From a virus: 21,880 nt of DNA. Shown in pieces: positions 12,297 through 20,759 of the stretch (positions are counted from its first letter, which is position 1; each line of letters opens with the position of its first letter). The stretch is taken from positions 1 through 21,880 of the IMG/VR virus record IMGVR_UViG_3300042502_000724; one strand, written 5' to 3'. The position numbers and the translations under genes are program-made. The notes beneath the pieces are model-generated. The model did not search any database. It was not told the origin of the DNA and was given only the letters and a program-made list of their open reading frames with translations.

Positions 12297-13052
12297 TTAG
12301 GGGGCAAAGTAGCAGCCAGCGGTTATGCGCCAGATGACGTTTGTGGTTGCCGGACAGACAATCGTCGTGTTGGTGGCCTGCGCCGAGGCCGCGATCGGAA
12401 AAGCGAAGTCCTCGCGGATGATCTTATCGACGCCCTGCGCCGCCGCATCAGCCCCGAAGGTAAACGCCAGGTTGCCGGGGAGGTTGGTGGTTGTCACGAC
12501 GGTGGGGGTGGCACCTGCGGTAAGGAGGGCCGCCGCACTGCGAACAATCGACAGATAGGTGATGTAATGGCGCAAGCCTGCGCCCGGCGAGTTTAGAGTG
12601 AGCGTGACCGCCGCACCGCTGGCACCTGTGGTGGTGGCGAGCGCCGGGGTCACCCTTCCCTGCAAGGAGTCATCAAGGAGGCACATACCGGCCGAAAGGG
12701 AGGCAACGGCGGCTCCTGAGGTGTAGGCCGTAACTCGCGCGCGAACCAAGCGGTAGCCCGCACAGTTACCGGCCCACACACCGGGAGCCGATCCTGCCAC
12801 AGCCGCGACGTAGGCAATGGAGGCCACGTTGAGCGGGCGCAGCGGGATGGGCACCCAGTTGGTGCCGTCAACGGTTCCCGAGACTTCCACGGTCAAGTTG
12901 AACGTGCCACGCAGATCGAGCGTAATAGTGGTGCTGCCGTCGCAGGGCGTGATAACTTCGGCGTTCAGTGCGCCGAGGTTTCCGGCTGTAAAAAGCGTCT
13001 CTCGTGGGTGCAGCGTTCCGCCGGCACCAAGGTCTCTCGATAGTTTCGCCAT
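12297..13052 (-). CDS. Beta-sandwich phage structural protein, probable fibre component
   Basis: 251 aa. The N-terminal half has the pattern of a widespread phage beta-sandwich module: CDGSTTITLDLRGTFNLTVEVSGTVDGTNWVPIPLRPLN, later YRLVRARVTAYTSGAAVASL (residues about 40-130). The C-terminal half is a second beta-rich region with SPGAGLRHYITYLSIV, a form common in phage surface proteins. The ATG at 13052 overlaps the preceding stop (TAATG) with GGAG 9 nt upstream; a TTG 15 nt earlier is less likely. It lies within the fibre cassette, so a receptor-binding or decoration role is likely. No enzyme motif is seen. Confidence 0.7.
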   Translation of the reverse strand: MAKLSRDLGAGGTLHPRETLFTAGNLGALNAEVITPCDGSTTITLDLRGTFNLTVEVSGTVDGTNWVPIPLRPLNVASIAYVAAVAGSAPGVWAGNCAGYRLVRARVTAYTSGAAVASLSAGMCLLDDSLQGRVTPALATTTGASGAAVTLTLNSPGAGLRHYITYLSIVRSAAALLTAGATPTVVTTTNLPGNLAFTFGADAAAQGVDKIIREDFAFPIAASAQATNTTIVCPATTNVIWRITAGCYFAP

Positions 13053-13750
13053 TAGAAGGCACTCCAATTAAAACGAATGGGCCCCCCGTGCGGGGTGGCG
13101 AATGATGCGGTAACGGTGATCTCGTTGGTTCCGGGGGCCGCCGCGACACTCAGAAGGTCGATGAGGTCAACCGCGTTCTCGTCGTCGTCAGTGTGCGGCG
13201 CGAGGCTGAGCATGACCACGTCGCTGGGGGTTAGGCCGGGAGCGGGTAGAGTCGCAGTTGCCTCGATTGCCCCGTTTGGCACTAGGAGGACGACGCTGCC
13301 ATACAGCGGTGCGAGCCCTGCCGGTCCTGCGGGGCCTGTGGGGCCTTCGGGGCCTTGCGGGCCGGGGACGGTGCTGGCGGCTCCGGTGGGACCGGCTGGG
13401 CCCTCAGGGCCCTGAGGACCGGCAGGGCCGGGCACGGTGCTTGCAGCGCCAGCGGGTCCAGCGGGTCCAGCGGGTCCCTGAGGACCGGCGGGGCCGGCAG
13501 GACCGGCAGGGCCCTGAGGGCCGGGAACCGTACTGTCTGCCCCGGCAGGCCCTTGGGACCCGGCAGGACCGGCAGGCCCCTGAGGCCCGGCAGGCCCTTG
13601 CGGACCCGGAGCGGGGGTGTTGGTACCGGCGGGGCCTGCAGGGCCTCTAGGGCCGACAGGGCCTCTCGCCCCAGTTGGTCCGGGTGGACCGGACTTATCC
13701 GCGACTGCGGCGGTGACAAGGCCCGCGATGAACGAGCGAAGAGTGGTCAT
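13052..13750 (-). CDS. Collagen-like tail-fibre protein
   Basis: 232 aa. A short N-terminal anchor (residues 1-20) is followed by about 130 residues of Gly-x-y repeats, mainly [12 protein letters not shown] and GPEGPT, with three A-STVPGP interruptions spaced regularly. A globular beta-rich tip (about 150-232) starts near [19 protein letters not shown]. This is a trimeric collagen-like shaft with a distal domain, common in phage fibres. ATG at 13750 with GAGGA about 9-10 nt upstream. The DNA is strongly repetitive and prone to recombination, so shaft length may vary among isolates. Near its start it holds one arm of a 40-bp inverted repeat shared with the ejection-protein gene at 21658-21697. 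Confidence 0.85.
   Translation of the reverse strand: MTTLRSFIAGLVTAAVADKSGPPGPTGARGPVGPRGPAGPAGTNTPAPGPQGPAGPQGPAGPAGSQGPAGADSTVPGPQGPAGPAGPAGPQGPAGPAGPAGAASTVPGPAGPQGPEGPAGPTGAASTVPGPQGPEGPTGPAGPAGLAPLYGSVVLLVPNGAIEATATLPAPGLTPSDVVMLSLAPHTDDDENAVDLIDLLSVAAAPGTNEITVTASFATPHGGPIRFNWSAF
13669..13708. repeat. 40-bp inverted repeat, arm 1
   Basis: Matches the reverse complement of 21658-21697 at 38 of 40 positions. Both copies are centred on a small GGTCC/GGACC palindrome, and the two differences fall in its loop. Here it encodes the DKSGPPGPT region of the collagen-like protein. Confidence 0.85.
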
Positions 13751-13775
13751 GCGGTGGGTTCCTCAGACGCTCGCA

Positions 13776-14444
13776 TCAGGCGGCGTCCATCGTGACGGTG
13801 GTCGAGCTGATCCGCGTCCCGCCATCCATGGTGGTCTCGGTCGCGCTCGGGGGGCCGCATGGGCAGCAGCATGATTGGCGGCTCGACGTGGCGTCCATAG
13901 AGACGTCGTCAGAGCTGAATAGGAGGTCCGTCTGGTCGAACGTGATGCCACGGGCAGACGGGTTACAGAGGCCGGCCAGCTCGTTGTAGATGGCCTCGAC
14001 CAGCACCAAGCCTTCCTCAACAGCGGCCGCGTTGGCCTCCGAGTTCTCGTACCAGAAGCGGACGTCGGACCACTTGGCGGCCACGTCGGCCTGCTGGGTA
14101 TCGACGATACTCTTGAGGGCCTGCGTATCGGAGCGCGCAGTCTGTGCCGCTGCTCTTGCGGTTTCGGCTGCGGCCTGAGCCGCTTGCGCGAGGGCCTGAG
14201 CTGTTTCTGCTGCGGCTTGCGCGTCAGCGGCGTCGGCCGCCGGGCCGGATACCTGACTGAGGACCGCAGGGAGACTGAGGAACAGCTCCGTCGTCCCTTC
14301 TGCATTCGTGAGTGGGTACCGACCATCTGCATTCGGACCCCCGGCAGGGGAACCAGTGAGCCAGTCGGCGAGCTGATCCTGCTGGGCGTTCCAGCGGGTC
14401 ATCAACTCGACGAGCTGCGCTGATAGCTGCGCGGGGGTCGTCAT
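13776..14444 (-). CDS. Alanine-rich tail-fibre-associated protein
   Basis: 222 aa. Residues 30-60 (TGSPAGGPNADGRYPLTNAEG...LPAVLSQV) match a motif frequent in phage tail-fibre stalks (GGPNGDGxYPLT). About 65-110 is an Ala-rich coiled coil (AQAAAETAQALAQAAQAAAE). The C-terminal third includes FDQTDLLFSSDDVSMDA and an odd Cys-rich SCCCPCG segment. Its ribosome site GGAG lies within the stop region of the tail-fibre gene, so the two are coupled. Likely a secondary fibre or linker between the main fibre and the distal fibres. No enzymatic motif. Confidence 0.7.
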   Translation of the reverse strand: MTTPAQLSAQLVELMTRWNAQQDQLADWLTGSPAGGPNADGRYPLTNAEGTTELFLSLPAVLSQVSGPAADAADAQAAAETAQALAQAAQAAAETARAAAQTARSDTQALKSIVDTQQADVAAKWSDVRFWYENSEANAAAVEEGLVLVEAIYNELAGLCNPSARGITFDQTDLLFSSDDVSMDATSSRQSCCCPCGPPSATETTMDGGTRISSTTVTMDAA

Positions 14445-14450
14445 GCGTGG

Positions 14451-16979
14451 TTACTCCGTAGAGATCACCCCCAAGGACTGGGTGTGAGCGATAAGCCCCA
14501 TCGTCGAGGATGGGGCCGTGGATAGGGGCCGTGAAGTGACGGTCGCTGTGTACTCTGGGCTCAGGCCGCCGCCCGTGTCCGTGAAGGTCCACGAGCCGGT
14601 AAGGGTCTCTCTCCAGTAGCCCGGCTCGCTTGTGCCAAAGCCCGGCGAACAAAGGGTGGAGCCCGAGGCGCTGAACGTGGAGAGCAGGGTGCCGTTGCGA
14701 CGCAGCTCTATGGTGACCGAAGGGGTCCCACTGCCATCGCAGGAGCCGCTGATCTCGACCTCGCGCATGCTCTCGTAGCTCACGATCACCGTCCGGGCAC
14801 CGCCGGCCGAGCCGAAGATACCAGTCGAGATGGAAGCCGACGCCGACACCTGTGTCGAACGGGCAGCGTTCTTACGCACACCTGCGGACAGGGCACCGCC
14901 GAAATAGGCGTCGCCGTTAGTCTTAAGGTAAGTGATCGCGTTGGCCTCGGAGCATAAGGAGATCGCCATCTTCGGGCCGAACCACTCGATGAACTGGTTG
15001 GCCGAGCCGAAGCCCACACCCGCCACCTTCATATGAGAGCCGTTGTCCCAGACGATGCGTCCCGTCCCAACAAGCCAGTCCCCGTTCTGGGTGATGTTCG
15101 CACCCAGAGCGCCGGAAGTCAGCTTGGAGACATTCAGGTTCCCGATGTTCGCTTCCTTGATCCGCACGACGCCCCCTGAGACCTCGAAGGGTACCTGAGG
15201 AGAGTTGCCGGGGGTCACGATGGCGAAGCGGTCCGCAAGGATCACGAAGGACCCTGTGGCCCCGTCGTTGTTCTGGACGAAGCCGGTGACGTACCCATTG
15301 ACGTCGAGGGACACGCCGTAGCGCGCCTGCAGCCCGTTGACTGAGCTTTGCAGGGTCGAAACGGAAGCGATGTTCCCGTTGAGCGAGGTGGACAGCACCG
15401 AGATATTCGAGGCCAGCGCGTTGTCGCCTGATACCCGTGCGTTCTGCTCGGTCACGATGGCCGCTTCGGCGATGGTGATGTCACCCTCGGCCGCTGTCAT
15501 GCGAGTGAGCAGGCCATTGATCGCCGTGGCGTTCGCGCTGTCGCCGTTGGCCCGCGCAGTCTGCTCGGACAGGATGTCAGCACGGGCCGTGGTGATGTTA
15601 CCTTCGGCGGTCGTGACGCGAGCCGTGAGAGCCGTGAGGTTGCTGGACAGGGCGTTGTCGCCGTTGGCCCGAGCGGTCTGCTCAGTGAGGACCGCCGCCT
15701 CGACGGTGTTGATGTCGGCTTCCGCTGTAGTCACGCGGGCTGCGAGAGCCAGACGGGCCGTGGCTTCTGCCGCATCCCCGCCCGCCCGTGCCGCCTGCTC
15801 CGCAATGATCGCGGCTTCGGCGGCGTTGATGTCGCTCTCGGCGTTCGTCACGCGGGCTGCGAGGGCCTGACGGGCTGTGGCTTCTGCCGCGTCCCCGTTG
15901 GCTCGGGCAGTCTGCTCAGTGACGATGGCAGCCTCGGCCGCCGCAAGGTCGGTTTCGGTGATGTCCACGCGGGCCGCTAGGGCTTGTCGGGCCGTGGCTT
16001 CTGCCGCATCCCCCGATGCTCGGGCGCTCTGCTCGGTTACGATGGCCGCCTCGTTGGTGGTCATTCGGGACCCGAGGGTGGTGACAGAGGTCGTGAGGGC
16101 GGCGTCGGCGTCGATGCGGGCAGTCTGCTCGCTCTGGATGGCTGCGAGGTTCGCGCCGTCCGCCGCCGTCAGCACCGACAGTCGCTGCGCAAGGCTCTCC
16201 GAGGGGGAGACCTTGACCTTGCTGGTGTCGAGGATGAACGACAGGTTGTCGCCGCTCTTGGCCCCGATAAGGTTGAGCGTTGTGACGATGGCTTGGTCGC
16301 CGGCTATCCGAGCGTCCCGCTCCTCTTGGATCAGGGTCAAGACGCCGCTGCCGCCGCCCCCGAGCAGGCCATCTACGACACCCACAAGGCTGTCGTGGTC
16401 GCCCCTGAGGGTGACGAAGTCCTGATCAATGCGGCTCAGGTCCAGCGCCTGCGCGGTGATAGCCTGCGCGTTCGCTTCCACGTTGAACGCCTGCGCGAGG
16501 ATCGCGTCAGCGTTGAGGTCGATGTCGGCGATGCGGGCGCGGAAGTTGTCGAGGACCTGATCCTCTAGGACCAGCTCCGCCAGCTCCTGCGCGACGTCTT
16601 CGGGATTGGTGACGATGCCGAGGTTGTCCCCTAGACGCACCTGCGCGTTCCGCAGGCTGCGATCATAGAGGGACTCGACCTCCTGCTGCTTGTACAGCAG
16701 CTGCTGCACGGCAATGTTGAGGTCCTCGGCGGTGAGGATGTTCCCATCCTGAAACTTGACGAGCTGCTCCGAGGTGGGAGTGTTACGCTCGATTTCGACG
16801 GCAGCCCCGGCTGCAACTCCATCGGGCAGCCGAAGCCGCGTCGCTGAGAGCCACGAAAGGGGGAGCGTCGGGGTCCCATTGACCCGCACCTTGACGTGCG
16901 AGCGGTTGATGTAGGGGAACGGGACGTCGAAGTCGCGCTGCCCTGCAGCCGCAGCATAGGCCACGTAGGGTTGGGTCAA
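14451..16979 (-). CDS. Main tail fibre: T7 gp17-type head, repeat coiled coil, lambda J-like distal module
   Basis: 842 aa. Residues 1-150 follow the T7 gp17 N-terminal domain that binds the tail (YVAYAAAAGQRDFDVPFPYINRSHVKV, LYKQQEVESLYDRSLRN). About 276-545 contains about seven 39-residue units (AAIVTEQTARANGDAAEATA..., then AARVTTAEADI), predicting a long trimeric coiled coil. About 555-680 (SLDVNGYVTGF, GSFVILADRFAIV, RIKEANIGNLNVSKL) looks like the C-terminal fibre module of lambda gpJ relatives. The C terminus is beta-rich. Start: TTG at 16979 with GGAG 7 nt upstream; no ATG fits between the upstream stop and the conserved N terminus. It lies after the ejection proteins, as gene 17 does in T7. 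Confidence 0.9.
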   Translation of the reverse strand: MTQPYVAYAAAAGQRDFDVPFPYINRSHVKVRVNGTPTLPLSWLSATRLRLPDGVAAGAAVEIERNTPTSEQLVKFQDGNILTAEDLNIAVQQLLYKQQEVESLYDRSLRNAQVRLGDNLGIVTNPEDVAQELAELVLEDQVLDNFRARIADIDLNADAILAQAFNVEANAQAITAQALDLSRIDQDFVTLRGDHDSLVGVVDGLLGGGGSGVLTLIQEERDARIAGDQAIVTTLNLIGAKSGDNLSFILDTSKVKVSPSESLAQRLSVLTAADGANLAAIQSEQTARIDADAALTTSVTTLGSRMTTNEAAIVTEQSARASGDAAEATARQALAARVDITETDLAAAEAAIVTEQTARANGDAAEATARQALAARVTNAESDINAAEAAIIAEQAARAGGDAAEATARLALAARVTTAEADINTVEAAVLTEQTARANGDNALSSNLTALTARVTTAEGNITTARADILSEQTARANGDSANATAINGLLTRMTAAEGDITIAEAAIVTEQNARVSGDNALASNISVLSTSLNGNIASVSTLQSSVNGLQARYGVSLDVNGYVTGFVQNNDGATGSFVILADRFAIVTPGNSPQVPFEVSGGVVRIKEANIGNLNVSKLTSGALGANITQNGDWLVGTGRIVWDNGSHMKVAGVGFGSANQFIEWFGPKMAISLCSEANAITYLKTNGDAYFGGALSAGVRKNAARSTQVSASASISTGIFGSAGGARTVIVSYESMREVEISGSCDGSGTPSVTIELRRNGTLLSTFSASGSTLCSPGFGTSEPGYWRETLTGSWTFTDTGGGLSPEYTATVTSRPLSTAPSSTMGLIAHTQSLGVISTE
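15345..16154 (-). repeat. 117-bp tandem repeat region encoding the fibre coiled coil
   Basis: About seven imperfect 117-bp (39-codon) units in the tail-fibre gene, each with EQ-x-AR followed by GD about six residues later. Units two to four (AEATARQALAARV) are the most similar to each other, suggesting recent duplication. Unit number sets shaft length. Confidence 0.75.
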
Positions 16980-16997
16980 TGGGGTTCTCCGTTTGGT

Positions 16998-19900
16998 TTA
17001 TTCGAGGCTTGATGCGCGGGTGGGCGTGAGGCCCAGAGCCGCTGCGCTCTCGACGGCCACTTCGCGGGCTTCTTCCCGCTGTAGGCCTTCCTTCATGTAC
17101 AAGGTGAACGACCGGGCCGTCTCGCGGTCGGCGAGGTACCCTTGGTTCTGCTGCTCGAAGATTTCACGGGCCGGTTCGTTGAACTGGCTCATGACCTCCA
17201 CGACCGCCTCTTGGGCCTGCGAGCGATCCTGCAGGGACTGGAAGCCGGGGTCCTCGAAGAGTTGCCCGAGGGCTTGCTTCATGGTCAGGCCATCCCTGTT
17301 GTACGCCTCTTCGGCGCGGATGCGGCGCAGCTCCGATAGCTCCTCCGACGTCAGATCGAACCCCGCAGGGTCCGCCTTCCGAAGGCTGGTGATATCGACG
17401 CCAAGCTCGCGGAGCTTGAGGGTCACTTCGTCCTCGTCGGACACGGTGCCCGCCTTGATGCCGAAGAGGTTGGCCTCGACGACGTTGCCGAGCGCATCGC
17501 GCCGGGCCGGCAGGTATGCACCCATGCCGGGGGTCACCTTGGCGATCCGGTCGAGGGCTGTCGCGGCTTCGAGGGCGTGGCCGGCTATCGCTTCGTTGGC
17601 CTGCCGGAAGGTCCCCGAGAAGGGGATCATGCGCCCGGCGGAGTCGAAAGCGAACTTCTGGTAGTAGTCCACGATGGAGCCTTCCTTGGAAGTCAGCGCC
17701 TCGAACAGCTCGTTCAAGCCGGTGAGGTAGCTCTTCTCCAGAATGGCGTCACGGAAGCCGCCGTAGGCCACGGCCATTGCGGTTGCGATTGCATCGTCCT
17801 GACCGTAGCGGTCCCCGGACTCCTGCGATGCCTTCCACATCTGGCCGATGACACCTCCCATAGCGAGGCCCAGAGCGAGCGGCTCGAGCCGCCCGAACTC
17901 CACATAGCCCCCGCCCGGCAGGTTCACCCGGTGCGCTGGTGCGCCGCCAAGGTTTGCCGAGTTGGTGTAGTCGCCGTTGGTGATCGTGATTGCCCCAGTG
18001 GCTGCTGCGACCATGCCTGCGGCGATGATCGTGCCCCCTAGGTCCATCCGGGCCTGCTCCATTGCGCGCTCGATAGGATCGCTGCTGTTTAGCGCCTTCT
18101 TCGCCTCATCGGTGAACTTGCCCCAAGGGGTGTAGTTGACCAGCCCCCGCTCCATGATGCGGGTCGGGGTGGCGATGTAGGGGATCAAAGCGCCTTTCAG
18201 GACACCGAAGCCCGCCACGGTATCGACGGCGTTCGCCACAGTTGCCGTAGCGCGCCCGACAGAGGTCTGAGGGCCATCGAGGAACAGGACGCGCTCGGCT
18301 TCCTTCTCCGCGTTGTAGTCGCGCCGGATGAGCATCTGGTCGATGTCGTCCAGCCCCTCACCCGCAATGAGCTTGGCCTCGACCGCCTCAAGGATGTCCT
18401 TGGGCGGAATAGCGGACCACTCGGCAGTGAGTTGCGACACGCGCTTGGACAGAGCGTCGCCGGCCAAGCCTTCATCGAGAGCCTTCGCGGTCGCCTTGCC
18501 TGCCATCTCGGCGTAGACCTCCTTGGTCATCACCATCGCCCGGCCGTAGTCGTCGATCACGCCAGAGGCGATCTTCGCGCTTGCGGTGCCTAGTGCATCG
18601 ACGGTGTTTAGGACCGTGGCCCCTGCGCGCTCTAGCGCGTTCACGAAGGACGCGAAGGGCATGTCCGACTGCGCCCGCTGTGCCAGCTTCTCGTTGAAGC
18701 CGGCGACGTCGGTCACAGCGAGGCGCTTTGCGAGGTCGAACTCGCGGATTGGCGGCGGGCGGAAGCCTGCGGCGATCATGGCCTGCCGGGAGGTGCTGGC
18801 GCGCTGGGCGGCCTTAGTGGACCCCGCGACCCCCGCGATGTTGCGGAAGCTCCCGAGGGCCTCCCACTTGATCCGCCGGGCTGCAGCGATCACGCCGATC
18901 TTGTGCGCTTCCCAGCGAACGGCTGCCGAAGCCTGCCGCTGCATGGTCAGGATGGTGGCGGCGCGTACGTCTCCAGACTGCCGGGCGGCAGCCGTAGCGA
19001 GAGCGCGAGCGCCGCTGCTTCTGATCCACGAGTGCAAGGGGACGCCCACGAGGTTCACCAGAGCGGTGGTGGGCGTCAGCACGGTTGACTTGAAGAAGGC
19101 CTCGAAGGTGTTCCGCGAGCGGAACCACAGGCTGGCCTTCTCGGCATGCACCGGGTCGAGCAGTATCTTGGAGATTGCCTCCAGCTTCGACATATCGCGG
19201 GTCTGAGCGAGCAGCTCGTTAAGAGCGTCATCGTCCAGCTTCGCCATCGCCTCGTTCACGCGCTTGGTGATCGTGTTGATGTCCTCGACATCGACGCCGT
19301 CAGCCATCTGCTTGAACATCAGCGAGGTCGAGTGCCGCAGCATGCCCAGCTCGCGCCCTGCGGCGCTCATGAGGAGCTGCCCCTTAGCGGACACGCGGAG
19401 AGCCTTGGACAGCTCTTCCGCCAGCACGGTGCGGGCTTCGCGCTCGCCCTTGAGGACTCTCGGCATGAGGTCCTTGGATACCCGTGCGAACTGTACGCCC
19501 GCGAGGGTCATCTGGATTTTACCGACAGTGGCCGAGCCTTGGGTCGCGAGGACCTTCTCGGTCAGCGTATCGAGCTGCCCCTCGGTCATGGTGGTGCCGT
19601 AGCGGGAGCGCAACTGGGCCTCGAAGGACTTGACGGTCCGCGAGCCGAGGTTGGCCTTGGTGAGGATACCCTCGCCAAGCTCGTACAGGATGTCGGCGAC
19701 CTCAGGGATCACCTGCTCCAACTCCCCGAACTCCGAGAGGTCGAGGCCGAGGATTGAGCGGAAGTGCGGCTCCTTGGTCAGGTCCCCGCTCTCCATCGCG
19801 TCCATGAGCTTCTTCGCGGCGACCTTGGCCTGCTGCGGGGTGAGCTGCGCGATCTTGGAGAACAGGGCTTCCTTCTTGGGGACGTCGAGAAGCTCGTCAG

Positions 19901-20744
19901 CGGTCGCGAAAGCTCCCGGCTCGAGGTCCTTTGACTGCCGCCCGGTCAGCCGGTTGATTGCGGTGCGTGAGGCGTTGGGCGTCGCGGGCGAGCGCGGTGC
20001 GCCCGGAAGGCTCTTGCGAACATCGTTCAGGCCCTCGGCCGCGTCGTCTGCGGCACGGGACCCACCGCCCACAGGCTTGAACTCGAAGTCCAGCTTGGGG
20101 GGCTTTCCTTGGCGGAACTGCACAGCCCGTTGGTAGCCCGACTGGAGTAGGCGTCCACCTTGGAACATCGCCGTACCGACGATGAAGCCGCCGCCTGCGC
20201 CGAACAGGCCGCCCATAACGGCGTCGTCCATGCGGTCCATCGAGAACAGCTCTTCACTGTCGGCCGAGCCATACCCGTAGGCGGCCCCCATGACGCCGGC
20301 CTCGAAGGAGGCGCGTCCGATGTTGGACACCCCTGCCCGGCCCAGCCCCGCCGCCGCGCTGATGCGCGAGGTGGGCACGAAACCGCCAGCGAGCTGGCCG
20401 GTGAAGTAGGAGCCGGGGTTGTCGTCTTCGACCTGCCCCATGACCCCGCGAGCGAGGCGCAGGTTCTCTGTGTAGGATCGCTGGCCGAACGGGGTGATGA
20501 TGCCTGCGAGGATTTCGTCAGCAAAGCCGAGGGTGACGGTGTCCGTTACACCTACGGCGAACGCCGAGATCGGGTTGCTGTCCACCTCGTCGAAGTTGTA
20601 CTGCTCTGGCTCCCTCGCGGACACCCGCCGTGCCCCCGAAGGAACCGCAGGTGCATCGCTGGGCGCGGGTGCGCCCGACTGGGCAGCCTTGAGCCGCGCC
20701 TGCGCTTCCGCGAGACGCTTCTGTGCTTGTTCCTTGGGGGTCAT
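16998..20744 (-). CDS. Large internal virion / DNA-ejection protein (gp16-like by position)
   Basis: 1248 aa, similar in size to T7 gp16 (1318 aa), which forms the trans-envelope ejection channel. Residues 1-45 are a charged/Pro-rich leader. About 55-175 shows a motif set common in large phage virion proteins: DTVTLGFADEI, NPGSYFTGQLAGG, and Gly-rich hydrophobic stretches (GAGGGFIVGTAMF). The centre is helical. Near residues 855-990 are hydrophobic segments (FGVLKGALIPYIATPTRI, TIIAAGMVAAATGAITI, LALGLAMGGVIGQM) suited to membrane insertion. I see no lysozyme motif here; one appears in the neighbouring upstream gene instead. ATG at 20744 with AGGA about 8 nt upstream. Assignment as gp16 equivalent rests on size and position. 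Confidence 0.75.
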   Translation of the reverse strand: MTPKEQAQKRLAEAQARLKAAQSGAPAPSDAPAVPSGARRVSAREPEQYNFDEVDSNPISAFAVGVTDTVTLGFADEILAGIITPFGQRSYTENLRLARGVMGQVEDDNPGSYFTGQLAGGFVPTSRISAAAGLGRAGVSNIGRASFEAGVMGAAYGYGSADSEELFSMDRMDDAVMGGLFGAGGGFIVGTAMFQGGRLLQSGYQRAVQFRQGKPPKLDFEFKPVGGGSRAADDAAEGLNDVRKSLPGAPRSPATPNASRTAINRLTGRQSKDLEPGAFATADELLDVPKKEALFSKIAQLTPQQAKVAAKKLMDAMESGDLTKEPHFRSILGLDLSEFGELEQVIPEVADILYELGEGILTKANLGSRTVKSFEAQLRSRYGTTMTEGQLDTLTEKVLATQGSATVGKIQMTLAGVQFARVSKDLMPRVLKGEREARTVLAEELSKALRVSAKGQLLMSAAGRELGMLRHSTSLMFKQMADGVDVEDINTITKRVNEAMAKLDDDALNELLAQTRDMSKLEAISKILLDPVHAEKASLWFRSRNTFEAFFKSTVLTPTTALVNLVGVPLHSWIRSSGARALATAAARQSGDVRAATILTMQRQASAAVRWEAHKIGVIAAARRIKWEALGSFRNIAGVAGSTKAAQRASTSRQAMIAAGFRPPPIREFDLAKRLAVTDVAGFNEKLAQRAQSDMPFASFVNALERAGATVLNTVDALGTASAKIASGVIDDYGRAMVMTKEVYAEMAGKATAKALDEGLAGDALSKRVSQLTAEWSAIPPKDILEAVEAKLIAGEGLDDIDQMLIRRDYNAEKEAERVLFLDGPQTSVGRATATVANAVDTVAGFGVLKGALIPYIATPTRIMERGLVNYTPWGKFTDEAKKALNSSDPIERAMEQARMDLGGTIIAAGMVAAATGAITITNGDYTNSANLGGAPAHRVNLPGGGYVEFGRLEPLALGLAMGGVIGQMWKASQESGDRYGQDDAIATAMAVAYGGFRDAILEKSYLTGLNELFEALTSKEGSIVDYYQKFAFDSAGRMIPFSGTFRQANEAIAGHALEAATALDRIAKVTPGMGAYLPARRDALGNVVEANLFGIKAGTVSDEDEVTLKLRELGVDITSLRKADPAGFDLTSEELSELRRIRAEEAYNRDGLTMKQALGQLFEDPGFQSLQDRSQAQEAVVEVMSQFNEPAREIFEQQNQGYLADRETARSFTLYMKEGLQREEAREVAVESAAALGLTPTRASSLE

Positions 20745-20759
20745 AGGGGGTCCTGTTGG

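Noticed and set aside
13320-13660. CRISPR-like or satellite array from regular GC-rich repeats
   Set aside because: The repeats encode in-frame Gly-Pro-x collagen units, have no unique spacers, and belong to the fibre gene.
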